Assembly (NCBI GenBank): GCA_958299035.1
Contig: CATQJL010000001.1
Coordinates: forward strand, 45,757,870 to 45,821,869
From: Cylicocyclus nassatus
Lineage: Eukaryota; Nematoda; Chromadorea; Rhabditida; Strongylidae
DNA: 64,000 nt
Direction of reading: 5' to 3'
Shown piece after piece: positions 1 to 11,281 of the stretch. Both the position numbers and the translations under genes were made by a program. The notes beneath the pieces were generated by a model that was not told where the DNA came from, ran no database searches, and saw only the letters and a program-made list of their open reading frames with translations. Numbering within the stretch: the first letter of the stretch is position 1; each line of letters begins with the position of its first letter.

Positions 1-162
1 CTGTCCTATGAACTTAGATTGCAGCAATGTGAAGATTCTGTGCTCCGATCGCTAGCCTGCCCGCAGGCGGGAATTCAAATCGCAATTCTTGTAAAAGGAA
101 AATAACAAAATAGGCTCGTTTTCAATGCACAAGTAACGATATGGCACCAAATTTGCTGTGTA

Positions 163-378
163 CCCTAATTTCACGCGTATAAGGCGCACTTTTTCGATTT
201 TTCAAACCAGCAGCTCAGCCGCTTCACCGTATTCCGGAAAGAGATGTTTATACCGCACGATTCTCTAAAGCAATATACAGCACGTTATAGGGTCTCTTGG
301 TTGTAAAGCCCCTTGGCGTGTCCAGGCTGGTCGATTTTGGAAAAAAATCCCCCGCGCCTTATACGCGTGAAATTAGGG
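163..378. mobile_element. 216-bp foldback MITE with perfect 25-bp TIRs and TA duplication
   Basis: The termini are CCCTAATTTCACGCG... and its exact inverted copy (25 bp), flanked by TA at 161-162 and 379-380. It has no coding capacity. TA targets are typical of Tc1/mariner-mobilised MITEs. Confidence 0.8.
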
Positions 379-422
379 TAGTTGGAGGACCATGAGCACA
401 AAAAAAGTATGAAGAATTCTGA

Positions 423-531
423 GAAACTTATGTGAATTTAAAAAGTGGTAAGTGTTTTTTGAAATTAGGTGGCTCTCGCGCCACCTGGGAGCCACCTAGG
501 GTGGCTCCCTGCTTCCCTTCACATAATTTCC
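423..531. repeat. Short inverted-repeat element with GTGGCTC palindromes
   Basis: Bounded by GAAACTTATGTGAA and TTCACATAATTTC in inverse orientation, with a core of nested palindromes (GGTGGCTC...GAGCCACC). A second element of the same plan with a different core (GATCGTCT palindromes) lies at 5043-5154. Short TIR; family unknown. Confidence 0.45.
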
Positions 532-575
532 CGGATTTCTTTACATAAATGTGGACTAGGTCGAGAGTATTACTA

Positions 576-1850
576 TTAGGTTGGCTAGAAAGTTCTTGCG
601 TAATTCAAACAAAATTCAATAACTTTTCAATGGCTAAACCTAAATTCACAATCTTGTTCTCTAAAAATATTAGAAGGCCTGCGCTCCATAATGGATGTTT
701 AAATGCAAGATTTCATGAGCTAGCCCCCGAGAACGAAGCTCTCAAATATGGGACTTCAAAATTTGCAATTTTGAGTTTGGTACCAGAAAATCGCAGAGTG
801 CCGCTAGCTAGCCGAAAAAAATCTGTGAAAATTACTTACACTGCTGAAGTCCATACGTTATTTTAGCAGGCTTTAATCTCGCATGGAAATGCGAAAACAA
901 AAAAATTTGTGGAATTTGTCATTTTACAGGATAAATCCTCTTATCGATATAATTTTTCCATAAAAACACAGTTTGCAACCAGAAGTAAGACATATTGCCT
1001 ATTTAGAACCTTGCGACGTTTTTTGGAGTGTAAAAAAATGTTTTTGCCGAAAAACTGCGGTAATGAGTGGATTTTTTCCTCAAAATGACTATTTCACGAA
1101 TTGTTTGTTTTTGCTTCACCGTGCAAGATCAAAGCCTTCCAAAGTAACTTATGGACTTCTGCAGTGTAAGTAATTTTTACAGATTTTTTTCGGCTAGCTA
1201 GCGGCACTCTGCGATTTTCTGGCACCAAACTCAAAATTGCAAATTTTGAAGTCCCATATTTGAGAGCTTCTTTCTCGGGGGCTAGCTCATGAAATCTTGC
1301 GCTTAAAGGCAGTGTCTCACCAAAATTTAGTTGCCGAAATTTTTGCATTTTGCAAGCCTGTCGGACCCTGTCTAGCACTGTATGGGCTTAGAATCGCACG
1401 AAGTTCCCAAAAACCCCGTTTTTTGGAGGCCCCGAGGAAGCAACGTGGACGAGTTGTACCTTCCAAATTCGGGCTCAGCCACAGTGGCAGCAACAGAGGG
1501 GAGGTGGATGCCAAGTGGAGGGACATGTTCAAACGCGTAAAGGGGGAGACCGAAGGGGTCGTCCGCGCGTACCAACTGGCTCTCCGCGTACCACTTTGAG
1601 CGAATTTTTCTCAGCGTAGAAGGGGTCAAATTGAGTGGGACTTGTTGCAATGGCCTACCTAAGGTCCCTATAATAGAATATGTAAAGATCCCAGCGACCT
1701 CAACTTTGGTGAGACACTGCCTTTAAACATCCATCACGGAGCGCAGGCCTTCTAATATTTTTAGAGAACAAGATTGTGAATTTGGGTTTAGTCGTTGAAA
1801 AGTTATTGAATTTTGTTTTAATTACGCAAGAACTTTCTAGCCAACCTGAT
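576..1850. mobile_element. Mariner-type foldback element (1.27 kb), interrupted
   Basis: The left end TTAGGTTGGCTAGAAAG follows TA; the right end is its inverse at 1822-1850 (slightly mutated tip). The two halves are long inverted copies of each other (about 700-860 against 1170-1300). No transposase frame is present. A 416-bp element of another family is inserted in the right arm. Confidence 0.75.
1307..1722. mobile_element. AGGCAGTGTC element nested in the mariner-type element, TTAA duplication
   Basis: TIR AGGCAGTGTCTCACCAAA, flanked by TTAA at 1303-1306 and 1723-1726. The other arm of the host element (around 690-710, reading TGTTTAAATGCAAG) shows the uninterrupted site with a single TTAA, so the duplication is documented inside this window. 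TTAA targets point to piggyBac-type mobilisation. Confidence 0.78.
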
Positions 1851-2468
1851 ATATGTTCAAATCAGCTTCCAAAACCACCAAGGCACCGCTTCGATACAGC
1901 CCCAAATAGGGTTCACAGCGTTATGATCGGCCTCGGAAAGCGCGCTCCAATCGCAATCGGTTATTGTAAATTGTAAAGTTTCGCAGCTGACTAATAAATG
2001 AGTAGTATCTTGGATATATAAACGTCAAAGTTTGTGCAAATCTTGACCCTATGTTTTTTATAGATTCCTTTGCGGATGAACCCATTGAGCCGAAACCTTG
2101 ATGACCCGGGCTGGACCAGGAAAGCCAGGTAGTACTGCGATGATAAGCGCTGAGGCCGCCCATCTCATTATTTGTGTATATCTGTTTGCCAGGGACTTAC
2201 GAGGGTCAAAAATAGGGTGAAAGGGGAAGTCGTAAGAAATTTTGGCTTCAAAGGGGATATCGTTTTCAAAATTCTGAAATGCCATCTCCTGCCGGGCCCT
2301 GCCATCAACATTTTGACCAAAATCCATCGGCGAGCTTCCGGAGCGTAAAACGAGAAAAAATGAAATAACCCGAACATATCGGAAAACTCGCTCGTAGAGG
2401 TTATGCGACCTTCTGATTTCAAAACTCACATCTGCTTAGCAAGATAGATTCGTATTCTGGGGCTATGG

Positions 2469-3010
2469 CGAGTAGAATTTGGGACGTCAAGATTTTTCCA
2501 CAATTCACCAGCCGTTGTATTTTCCTCTGAAAAGAAATCTGCGGCTACTACTTAGCATATCATAATCTACAAAAAATACTATCGAAAGATTCTTGCTGGA
2601 ATGTACTCGGGACAATGCTCGCTACTTTACACATTCGCGAAGAGACTTGCAGAAAGATTCAAGAATACTGAAATCGAAATATTCAGGACATGCTGTATAC
2701 CGGAAGATTTGTCTTGATAAACTGAGCAAGGCGCTGTTTTCGGATTCAAAATTTATTTATTCCGAAGGAAGTTATAGCGAGTAGAATTTGTAAACGCGTG
2801 ATTTTTCCAAAATTCACCAACACTTCTATCTCCTTTGGAAAGAAGTCTGAGCCTATTTTTTAGGGCACAATAATTTACAAGAACAGTTTTATCGAATAGT
2901 ACTTAGCAAAGTCTTCTATGTTGGGTAGGCGTTGCTTGACATATTCGCGAAAGGACCTCCGCAGAACAATTTGAGAAAACTGGAAACGGAATATCGAAGA
3001 CATCGTACCC
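2469..3010. repeat. Two diverged tandem copies, about 307 bp apart
   Basis: GCGAGTAGAATTTG recurs at 2469 and 2776, followed by matching blocks (TTTTTCCA.AATTCACCA, ATATTCGCGAA...GAC) in the same order. No coding potential is apparent. Confidence 0.6.
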
Positions 3011-3120
3011 CCACTTCCAATATATCAGAAAATTCTCCGCGCCGAGTTGAATCGAGTGGTGGCTTTAGATTCAGATTTCGTCCACTCTGAAGCGAGATAT
3101 GACCACGCGACGGTGATGTC

Positions 3121-3235
3121 CATACATGCATACATGTATTGACATGTATGGACATGTATGGACATGTCGCTACGTGTCCATACATGTGTGGACATGTTCG
3201 TACATGTCCATACATGTCTATACATTCGCGTCTAT
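3121..3235. repeat. Minisatellite built from TACATGTATGGACATG units
   Basis: Near-palindromic 6- and 12-base units (ATGGAC, TACATG) repeat across about 110 bp in both orientations. It keeps several frames open, which explains the Met/His/Thr-rich spurious frames there. Confidence 0.75.
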
Positions 3236-3259
3236 TTTTCAAAAAATGTGAGCGGTATT

Positions 3260-4338
3260 GTAATTTAGGTACACCAAGCGCTGATACATTAGTCGAAAAG
3301 AAAATGAAACAGGAAAGATGCTGAAAAGTCAAAGCGGACACCAGTCATGCCACATTGACCGAACGAAGTCGTAAAAACGTTCTGCAATGGTATTCTGTCT
3401 CATACTATAAATAGGCAGGAATTTCCTGAAAAAGAGTCTCAAACTGGATGAGATATAAGATGGAGTTTGTGTTAAATACTGAAAAAAAGAGATAATTCCC
3501 ATTGTTGTGAAAGGGAACGTCTTGCTTGTAGGAAGAAGAAAAAATTCAAGCTTGTTGTATCGGGGCTTTCCCCGAGGAAGTGTTCACAATCATAACTCGC
3601 GTCTGTTACATTTTTGCTGCATGAAGGGACTCCACCGTCACAACCAGTAACGTGATTTCAGCTACGAACCAAGCAAGACTATATCCAGTCAAACAATACA
3701 AGCCCATTCATGATGTGTTGGGTCAGTTTGGCTTTAGTTCTAAACTAGCCTGGAACTTTTAAATGATAAGCGTACTGGTCCTCAAACCCTATCGGCAATA
3801 ACAAAATTTCGAGCTCGCGTTTCCGCTGCGACATCTTCGGGCAAATCTCCTGTAAAAGCCGACAAATGGAATATACCTATGTTTACTCAACAAATACCAA
3901 CTTGATGTCAACAAAATTTTTGAACACTTTGACAAATTGCAACTTTTTGATGTTTTCTCATTCCAACCTGTTGTGAACGAACTGTAAGAGTCTAACTCTG
4001 AACGTACTGCTCCCTGATGACTTCCTCAACATCACGGTTTTTTGCATACTCTTCTCGGTGATCACAATATTTGTTGCATATGAAGCTTACAAATCCCAAC
4101 TGATAAGAGAATGTTTCAAAATCAAAACATTTTTTAAATTGGAATTCCTTCAAAAAATCGTCGTTAGAAAGTGCAGAAATTGAGATCTTCTCAGCATCCG
4201 TAAGATTCAGGAAAAAGCCCACTAAGTTTGAATAGAACTAACGGGGAAAGGATACTTGGTGGCCGTGGGGTTTCCAGAAGAGACGCATGCCATCTTGAAG
4301 CACATCAAACGCTGACGAATCTGCCTTCCTTATCTGCA
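3260..4338. repeat. 1.08-kb duplicated segment, uninterrupted copy
   Basis: Homologous to 55630-60091, which is 4.46 kb long because of four or more transposon insertions. This copy supplies the empty site for each of those insertions. It contains a minus-strand open frame (3992-4222) that is partly conserved in the other copy. Confidence 0.75.
3992..4222 (-). CDS. Unrecognised 76-codon open frame, possibly an exon or gene relic
   Basis: The frame contains NLTDAEKISISALSNDDF and GFVSFICNKYCDH. The same residues are largely kept in the second copy (58750-58925), but that copy has an in-frame TAG in the middle and a shortened 3' part. This could be a gene fragment duplicated with its surroundings or part of an old transposon. 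No family recognised. Confidence 0.25.
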   Translation of the reverse strand: MGFFLNLTDAEKISISALSNDDFLKEFQFKKCFDFETFSYQLGFVSFICNKYCDHREEYAKNRDVEEVIREQYVQS

Positions 4339-6275
4339 TTGTATTCAAAAGCATAGAAACGCCTGCAAAATGCTGGGCTAGGAAGCGTTGTTTTTTTTTT
4401 GTGATTCAACAAAATCTATATGCATATTTTGCACATAGAGTGTACTTGTTCGGAGGGAGTACAATGTTTGAGACAGGAACATTACAAATATTCTATGAAA
4501 ACAACAAGTCTTTCAATAATCACATAAAAATCATCGACTCAGCTGATGACATCTACACTATCCAGCTAACAAAGCCCTAATGACTACACTTTTTGTAAAA
4601 ACTCTGAGTGAAACAGTTCAACTCAAAGTTTTTAGACTTTGAAAGCCTTCTTCGTTGTGCTATATTCCCGACTACAAGGCTTTCTATATTCAGGAACGTG
4701 GTAGAAAGCACGGACATGTCGATAAGAAATAGCTGAAGTCAGGGCCCGGCACAGATCGTCTGGAAGCAGGCTGGACTTCGTTTTCAGAGCAAAAAGCAAA
4801 GAAGATATCGTTTTTGGTGCCGAACAACAAGAATAAGCGCCATTTAGTTGAACACAAGCTTCTCGGACAGGTTACCACACGACTGACATGCTCTATCGTG
4901 TATGGCGGAAAGTACGCGCGATTTGAAAGCAAGGCTAAAATAAACAAATTGCTTGTTTACAGCGCACACAGAACCGTTTGACACCAAAATTGGACTGTGA
5001 GCATAGAATATTATTTGAGGAAGAATTATGTAAAAAGTATTGGAAACTTATGCGAAGGAATGCCTTTTCCAAATTTAGATCGTCTCCAGACGGCCACCAG
5101 ACGATCTGAGATCGTCTGAAGCATATATTTCTGTCAATTCACATAAGTTTCGAATTTTCCATCATGGACGGTTTCCCCGGTCAAAATTCTATCCCTGAGC
5201 ATGAAGACATTTTCATATCATTGCCTTTCCTTTGTTTTTTGCCTTAATTTTTTCATTTATCGCCTTGTAAAATATCGCGCTCCAATGCCAAACCCTTGCG
5301 CATGCGTAGTATTCAGCTCCAATTTGGGTTTTCACACTTATTTCACATTTTTTTTCTTTCAGATTAATAAACCTCTCTCGTTTTTATCTTCTTTGAAGTA
5401 GGTGGGTCAAAGGGGACTTCGTAAATTTTCTGAAAGTCAGGGTAGACTTCGTTTTCGGAAACCCTAGGAACCGACTCGTGCCGGGCCCTGGCAGAAGTGC
5501 TGTGCTCCAACTGCTCATACTTACAATTAGAGCAAGACAAATCCCTCCACATAAAGTCTTGATGCTTGGTATAAGTACAACAACGCTGACCTTAAATTTT
5601 AACAACAGCTCTGACAAGGGAAGAATACCAAATAATTTGACCAGACAGGATGTATATTTTTAGACTCGTCTCTAAATGCTGATTCCAAATCTACTTCCTT
5701 TTTTTGCGAAACGATTTTCCGAAAGAAGTCATGAGAGTTTGAATGTCCAAATTTGTCAGGCTTTAAGTGCCTAAAGCTCGCGCGTTTAGTGATATACATC
5801 TCGTTCTCAATCACCAACTTATGTTGGTGTCCTTTCCTTATAAGATAAGCGCTTACATTCCTCCACTGTTTGATGGCAGCCACCACAGATTTCCCTCCAA
5901 AATCCTTCACTCACATCGACGAGTTTCTTGGTTACTCATTTTAGCGACTCAGACCTCTGCAAACGCTAAAGTGCAGCTAGAAAGTGAAAACCGCAAGAGA
6001 ATATTCCTCAACGGGTATCTGATGCAATATTCGGTACACAAATATTTGTTTACCACTTTTGAAGGGAGTGATTCATTTTGTAACACCAAGTAATTTTGCG
6101 CAAAAATTTTGAGGCAGAAGTTAAATATGCAAAATGTTCCGATTCGATAGTTTCAATTATGTAGTTTGGTGAGAAGTCAATTTCGAAAACTTTTTTCCAT
6201 CAAATCTTCTGTTTTGCAGTAGAGTTTGCATATTTTTGAAGTATTCTTTGTATACTTTCTACGAGTGGTTTAAAG
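4339..6275. other. Non-coding stretch with no confident gene
   Basis: Holds the short inverted-repeat element at 5043-5154, copies of a dispersed motif GCCGGGCCCTG (4742, 5483; also 2299), and around 5680 a fragment related to the CAAGGG foldback family (GCTGATTCCAAATCTACTTCC). No exon could be supported. Confidence 0.5.
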
Positions 6276-6575
6276 GCAATGGATCGGCAGATTGGACCCT
6301 TCTTGAATTTTGGTGGATTTAGTCAGTAGACCCCCCAAGCGCACTGTAGTCCAAACCCCATCTGTCAATTTATGCGCTAAGTCCTGGAAAAATCGCTTAA
6401 AAACTCCACCAGCCCGCCCATTTCCATTAAGTGGGCGGGGCTGGTGAAGTTTTAAAGCGCTTTTTTCGGGACTTAGCGCATGAATTGGCAGGTAGGCTTT
6501 GGGATTTAGTGCAGTTGGGGGTCTGCTATCTAAAAGTGTCAAAATTCGAGAGGGGTCCATTCTGCCGATTCTCAA
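6276..6575. repeat. 300-bp foldback
   Basis: ATCGGCAGATTGGACCC at the left is matched by its inverse at the right, with further inverted blocks inside (ACCCCCCAAG.GCA, GCGGGCTGG). The termini do not show a clear TSD. Confidence 0.55.
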
Positions 6576-7409
6576 CCTATAAGCAGGCTTTCCGCTTTAT
6601 CTGCTAGGAAAATATAGAGTTATGAACGCCAGCATGCAACTCTGAGATATCATTGCACCCACTTTCTTTGTCAGGAATTCGAACGCAAATGAACGTTTGG
6701 AAGCCTTTGAAAAGATAGCTTGTCGATACTGTTAGGACCTCCGCTCTTTGACTTCACGTTGAAACGATCTGGTTGGCTAGCCGCCGCAATTTCGTCGATC
6801 AAGTTTCTTCTTTTCCAAACTCGGCAGAGAATTAGTTTAGAGCAGCGGATCATCAGACCTTTGGGTGAGGTCAGAGACGGAACTGCGCGATTATAGCATT
6901 ATAAGAAAATGCCATGAAAACTAACCCATCCCACCGATGATTGATGTACATACCTACAATATGAGTTTAGATGAAGCTAAGCTCTTTCGTGAAGTTCAAG
7001 CATTTTAAATAACTGCACATGGAAATACTCTTAATGTTTTCTCCTCATCTTCTCCACATTGAGCCAAAAATAGTGTTTTCGCCATGAAGGAAACCTGTAG
7101 CTTGATGAGGAGTACATAATCCTGACAGGTATCTAGAATAGAATCTGTAGACGAGAAAAAATGCTTTTCATGACAAAAATCACTTAGCTGTTGCTTGGAC
7201 TGCGTACAATATCCAAAAAGCTTATTACATCAAGCTTGTTTGAACTGACATTCAGAAGAAGCTAAGGCCTCAATGTTATAGCTTTGACCCACGACATTCT
7301 TTGCATAACGATAATCAAAATGTTAGGTTGTTCCGAAAATCTCACATCAAAACGACATTTGCATTCTGCTTCATTGAATTTGCCTGTTTCAAGATAGGTA
7401 AGAGAGAGG
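6576..7409. other. No feature seen
   Basis: AT-rich unique-looking sequence with no open frame or repeat that I can support. It is the left flank of the LTR insertion. Confidence 0.4.
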
Positions 7410-7414
7410 AAATC

Positions 7415-8214
7415 TGTTGCGGCTCGGTGGGCTCTGCGCCCCCTCACCTAGTGCTCGACTGCCTTGCGTCCAGCTCCTGTCCCCGAAGGACTTCCGCAGC
7501 TGCGGGTGGGCCCAGCCCACAACGGCGCGTTACGCCTACACGAACACGAAACAAATAACATACATAAAATTTACTAAATAAATATGCACGACAAAAATAT
7601 ACGATATAAGCAAATGTAAATATACATACCACGGGGAGAGTTAAGCTCTACCCCGGGCTACCGATGGGGACTCTGGCTTACTCACACTCACACACTAACA
7701 CACTCTCACTCTCTCCCGAAATCCAAGGGAGCTACCCACAGGCCGGCCGCGCGCCGCCAAGGCAGCAGCTACGGCACGGCAACACCGACCCCATGATGTT
7801 AACCAACAGCATCGAACCAAGCTCCCAACAAATCCTGCGCGGCCAAGGCGCTTCGTGATGTTCATCATCCTGGAATTCTATCCTCGCGCGTACATCCAAA
7901 CAATCCATCAACAGTCCATCCAATCGCGCGAGGCACGGGGACGTAGACACGACGGCGATATCGTGGAAACCCAACCGATCAATAACAAAGGCGGCACGAC
8001 GGTAATAGTAAGATGATAAGACGAGAGAGAGGCCGCACTGGCGCGCGTACGCGCTATTTATAGCGGTGGCTGGGGGCGTGCCTACGTGGTGTGGTCTCGG
8101 AGCGAACAAGGTAGCCGCCGTAAAGCGCGGCGACCGTGCCCACGACCGAGACGCGCGGCAACACGGTGCTCCCGGCCACATGCTGTGAGGAGTGGTCGAT
8201 CGCGAGCCGCGACA
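7415..8214 (-). mobile_element. Solo LTR (800 bp) with 5-bp target duplication
   Basis: Ends TG...CA with short inverted termini (TGTTGCGGCTCG / CGAGCCGCGACA) and is flanked by AAATC at 7410-7414 and 8215-8219. It is almost identical to the LTR at 17189-17986 (I count roughly nine differences). A solo LTR with intact duplication is the normal product of LTR-LTR recombination. Confidence 0.88.
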
Positions 8215-9488
8215 AAATCTGCACTTTCTAGATGCACTCGAAACAAATTGTAGAGTTGGCATATCGCGGAAATAGCAGCTGATAGAGTCACAATTAAAAT
8301 TGCCAATTTTTGATGTTAAATGGCTGCAATGCTATAAGGCCATAAATTTTTGTCTGTGACTCGATAAGCTTATTCGTGATGATTTGATATATGCACAGCC
8401 ATTTATGGTATTTTTCTCAACATTTGTTGCTCCCAATCAAAATTGATATGCGTAATCAAAAAGCGTTTGATACATGTTGTGCAAAATACAATACCGCAAT
8501 TTATGAAAAGAAGGCGCACAGTCGTCCGATTCCTGACATCACCTCGCGTGGCCATATCTCGCTTCAGACTTGACAAATTCTTAATCTAAGGCATCATTCG
8601 ACTCAGCTCGGCGCCGCGGTCATCCGATATATAGAAGTGCTCGCTTGGACGCGGTAGGGAGCTAGAGTCCACGAACAGTTCTAAATTTGTGCTTACGGTA
8701 GGTTACTCAGTGTGCTTATTCATTGCACTCACTGAGCAACCTACCGCAAGCAAGAATCTGGAACGATTCGTGGAATTTGGCCTGTTACTGAGTCCAAGCG
8801 GGCACTTCTATTAGGATGTCCCGAAAGTTTTGTCCGTTTTTTCAACCTATCATAAAAACGCGTGGAACAAAGATAGAGAAACGCTCTAAGCACTATTCGA
8901 CGCATCTTTTCCTCCTCTTTCTAGATGTCAAGCTTACATGCCGATTACTCTTTTGTTCACTGAGATAAACGCCGAAATTTCGAACCCTTGGTTTTTACTA
9001 TGTCCAAGTTTGACAATTTTTCACAATCTTTATTTTCAACTTTTGGAAGACCTTTGATAGCTCTCAGATAGAGCAAGCAAAGGGCAATGCAATGCAATTA
9101 TTTGGCATATCTAGCTGGCTTTTCAATATTTTTAGAGATAATTTTTTCAAAAGTCTTCACTTTTGCGGAGTTCTAAAATACAGAAACGCCTCGAACACTA
9201 ACAAATCATCGGATTTTGAAGCTTTCAAAAACCGATTACGACTATTCACTATTTTCACGAAGCAAATGAGCGTTTACCGCTTCGAAATATAAGATTTTGC
9301 ATTTTACGTGTACACGTTGGGGTGGGGTCAAATTCAGAATTATGAAAATTTTAACGCCGAAGACCCCGCAAATTGGAGAGAAGGTACGCTCACCGGAAAG
9401 AGGAGGAAAAGATGCATCGAATAACACCTTAGTTGTGCGCCGTTTCATGATCTCTGGCTTTTGGCGTCACCAAAACTGGAATTTGATA
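8215..9488. repeat. Duplicated right flank of the LTR insertion, left copy
   Basis: Near-identical to 17987-19255, with small indels (for example near 8858 and 18630). Both begin with the AAATC duplication. This copy stops abruptly inside a mariner-type element (8811 onward) and joins a 50-bp LTR stub at 9493. Confidence 0.88.
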
Positions 9489-9542
9489 ATTTGGTGCTCC
9501 CGGCCACATGCTGTGAGGAGCGGTCGATCGCGAGCCGCGACA

Positions 9543-9555
9543 CTCCCCCCCCCCA
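9543..9555 (-). promoter_or_regulatory. Polypurine tract of the LTR element
   Basis: Minus strand GGGGGGGGGGAG directly abuts the TG of the truncated 3' LTR, the position of the plus-strand primer in LTR elements. Confidence 0.65.
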
Positions 9556-10831
9556 CAACGAAAGGCATTGGGCGTTGCGAATAGGTGGTTACGTGATAGC
9601 GCCGTGACCTGGGGCAACTGCCTTAACCTAAAAAATTTGGGCGATGATAGAAAAAAAGAGAAACATACGGCATCGGTAGCGAGGGAACAGGCAACAACCC
9701 GCCCCGTGGTAAAGCACAAAAATAAACACAAGACTACAGGCGCTTTAACGCGCAGGTGACTACTAGAATAAACCGGAGCGCTCAAGGCGCTTACCAAATA
9801 AATATGAACAATGATTAAAGATACTTCTACAGCTACTAAACTATGTACAACGTTTCAGGATAGACGCTCCAGCCCATAGCATCATCATCGCTCCATCTCG
9901 CCATCTCACCATCCATCTCGACCAGCGCTGATCTTACTGCGCATCCAAACCGCATTACGTCCCTCGTACCATCACATCTAACCACTCTAAATACACTCGT
10001 ACGTTCATCATCGAGGGAGCGTAATGCCCGAAACGAAACCTACCGCCCTGCGAACCTACATGACGCGCGTCCTGGAACGCACACCCTGAAACAAAGGAAA
10101 CCTCCACCCTCTCTTGATTTTGACTTAATTTACGATAAAAGGGCACAAAATAAAACGGTAAACTGAGAGGATGTTGGCCTCCAGACGAAAAAGTACCACG
10201 TCTTTCCAGAAACATTCCCAAATTTGCGCATCTAGCACCCATCCGGACCGAATTGGACGAAGGTCCAGCCTCCCGCCGAGGACAAAATGCCTCGACGAGG
10301 GGGTCGACCCCGCAACTCAAGGACCCGGGGGTGCAGCACTGTGGGTCTGTTCAAGGAAAGACGGCCCAACCTATAGAGCAGGTGTTACAGGAGCCTGATG
10401 GACTGCTCGTAATGGCTCTATGGTCAGGACTTAAGCAAATGAGACGGCGCGTCCGGTAACGGCTGCAACTTCCTAAAGTAGACTATACCGCTAGGCTGCT
10501 CGATCGAGTAGCAATAAAAACAAGTTAGAAAAATTAGCGGAAAATTTAAATGATGTTAACGCGCTGCTACAATAGGAAGTATAACTGGTAAGGAGCTGAA
10601 AAACTAAGATGTTAACGCGCTCCACAAGTGCGCCAGATGGTGTTAGTTGCTGAGTTAACTAGCGCGACAGATCTTACACGGTAAGTAGGCAAAGTATAAA
10701 AATAAAATTTTAGAGGCGCGACAGTCACAAGGATGTTACAGTGCGAAAATTGACTGACGCGCAGATGCAAAACGTTAGTAAATTTAGGAGTATAGACTGT
10801 AAAAAAGGAAAATTCAAAACAAAATTTGAAA
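9556..10831. other. LTR-element interior, 3' part, non-coding
   Basis: No frame with domain-like content. From about 10500 the sequence has frequent GCGC/CGCG words (GATGTTAACGCGCT occurs twice, 10551 and 10611). Confidence 0.5.
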
Positions 10832-11281
10832 TTAGTGTTGCCTACTAGTACCGTTCGAGTCCGCAGTATCACCCGGTTGCGCGTCCGTCTGCGCGTCCTG
10901 TGGATTCGCCATAGGTAGTCGTCCGCGAACTTTTATCAACTCCCGCCAGATGACGTCTTCAGGCACGTCGTCACTGTCTTCTACTCCCGATTCATCGATG
11001 TTCTCGTCATCCTCGAAGTCTGTAAGAATGGATGGTATAGCTTTAGGCCAACGAAGAATTCGATCGCCCTCCGACGCCCTTCTGAATTCCTCACGAAATC
11101 GTGCGGACATGACCGGGTCATCGAAGGGGTCTCTCCCTGCAAAGAAACGAAGAGCTGCGTTAAAATTGAAAACTGGCAAATCATCGTCCTGGGATGTTCC
11201 TGGTTGTTGACTGGCGCGACCATAAAGCGCGCTGGAACTTTTCTCTGGATGTTCTGACGATGAGCCGGATGGTGCGGACAT
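10832..11281 (-). CDS. 149-codon acidic open frame inside the LTR element
   Basis: Sense orientation relative to the retrotransposon, about 1.3 kb from its 3' end. It starts MSAPSGSSSEHPEK (an upstream in-frame Met at 11365 would add 28 residues). Low-complexity ends flank a central part with FNFNAALRFFAGRDPF and acidic runs (FEDDENIDESGVEDSDD). It is the only frame in the 7.6-kb interior with a protein-like composition. No zinc knuckle, so not an obvious Gag; it could be an accessory frame or a captured host exon. Confidence 0.35.
   Translation of the reverse strand: MSAPSGSSSEHPEKSSSALYGRASQQPGTSQDDDLPVFNFNAALRFFAGRDPFDDPVMSARFREEFRRASEGDRILRWPKAIPSILTDFEDDENIDESGVEDSDDVPEDVIWRELIKVRGRLPMANPQDAQTDAQPGDTADSNGTSRQH

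Noticed and set aside
7732..8262. 176-codon frame in the LTR
   Set aside because: Within a solo LTR, interrupted in the sister LTR by indels; no domain.
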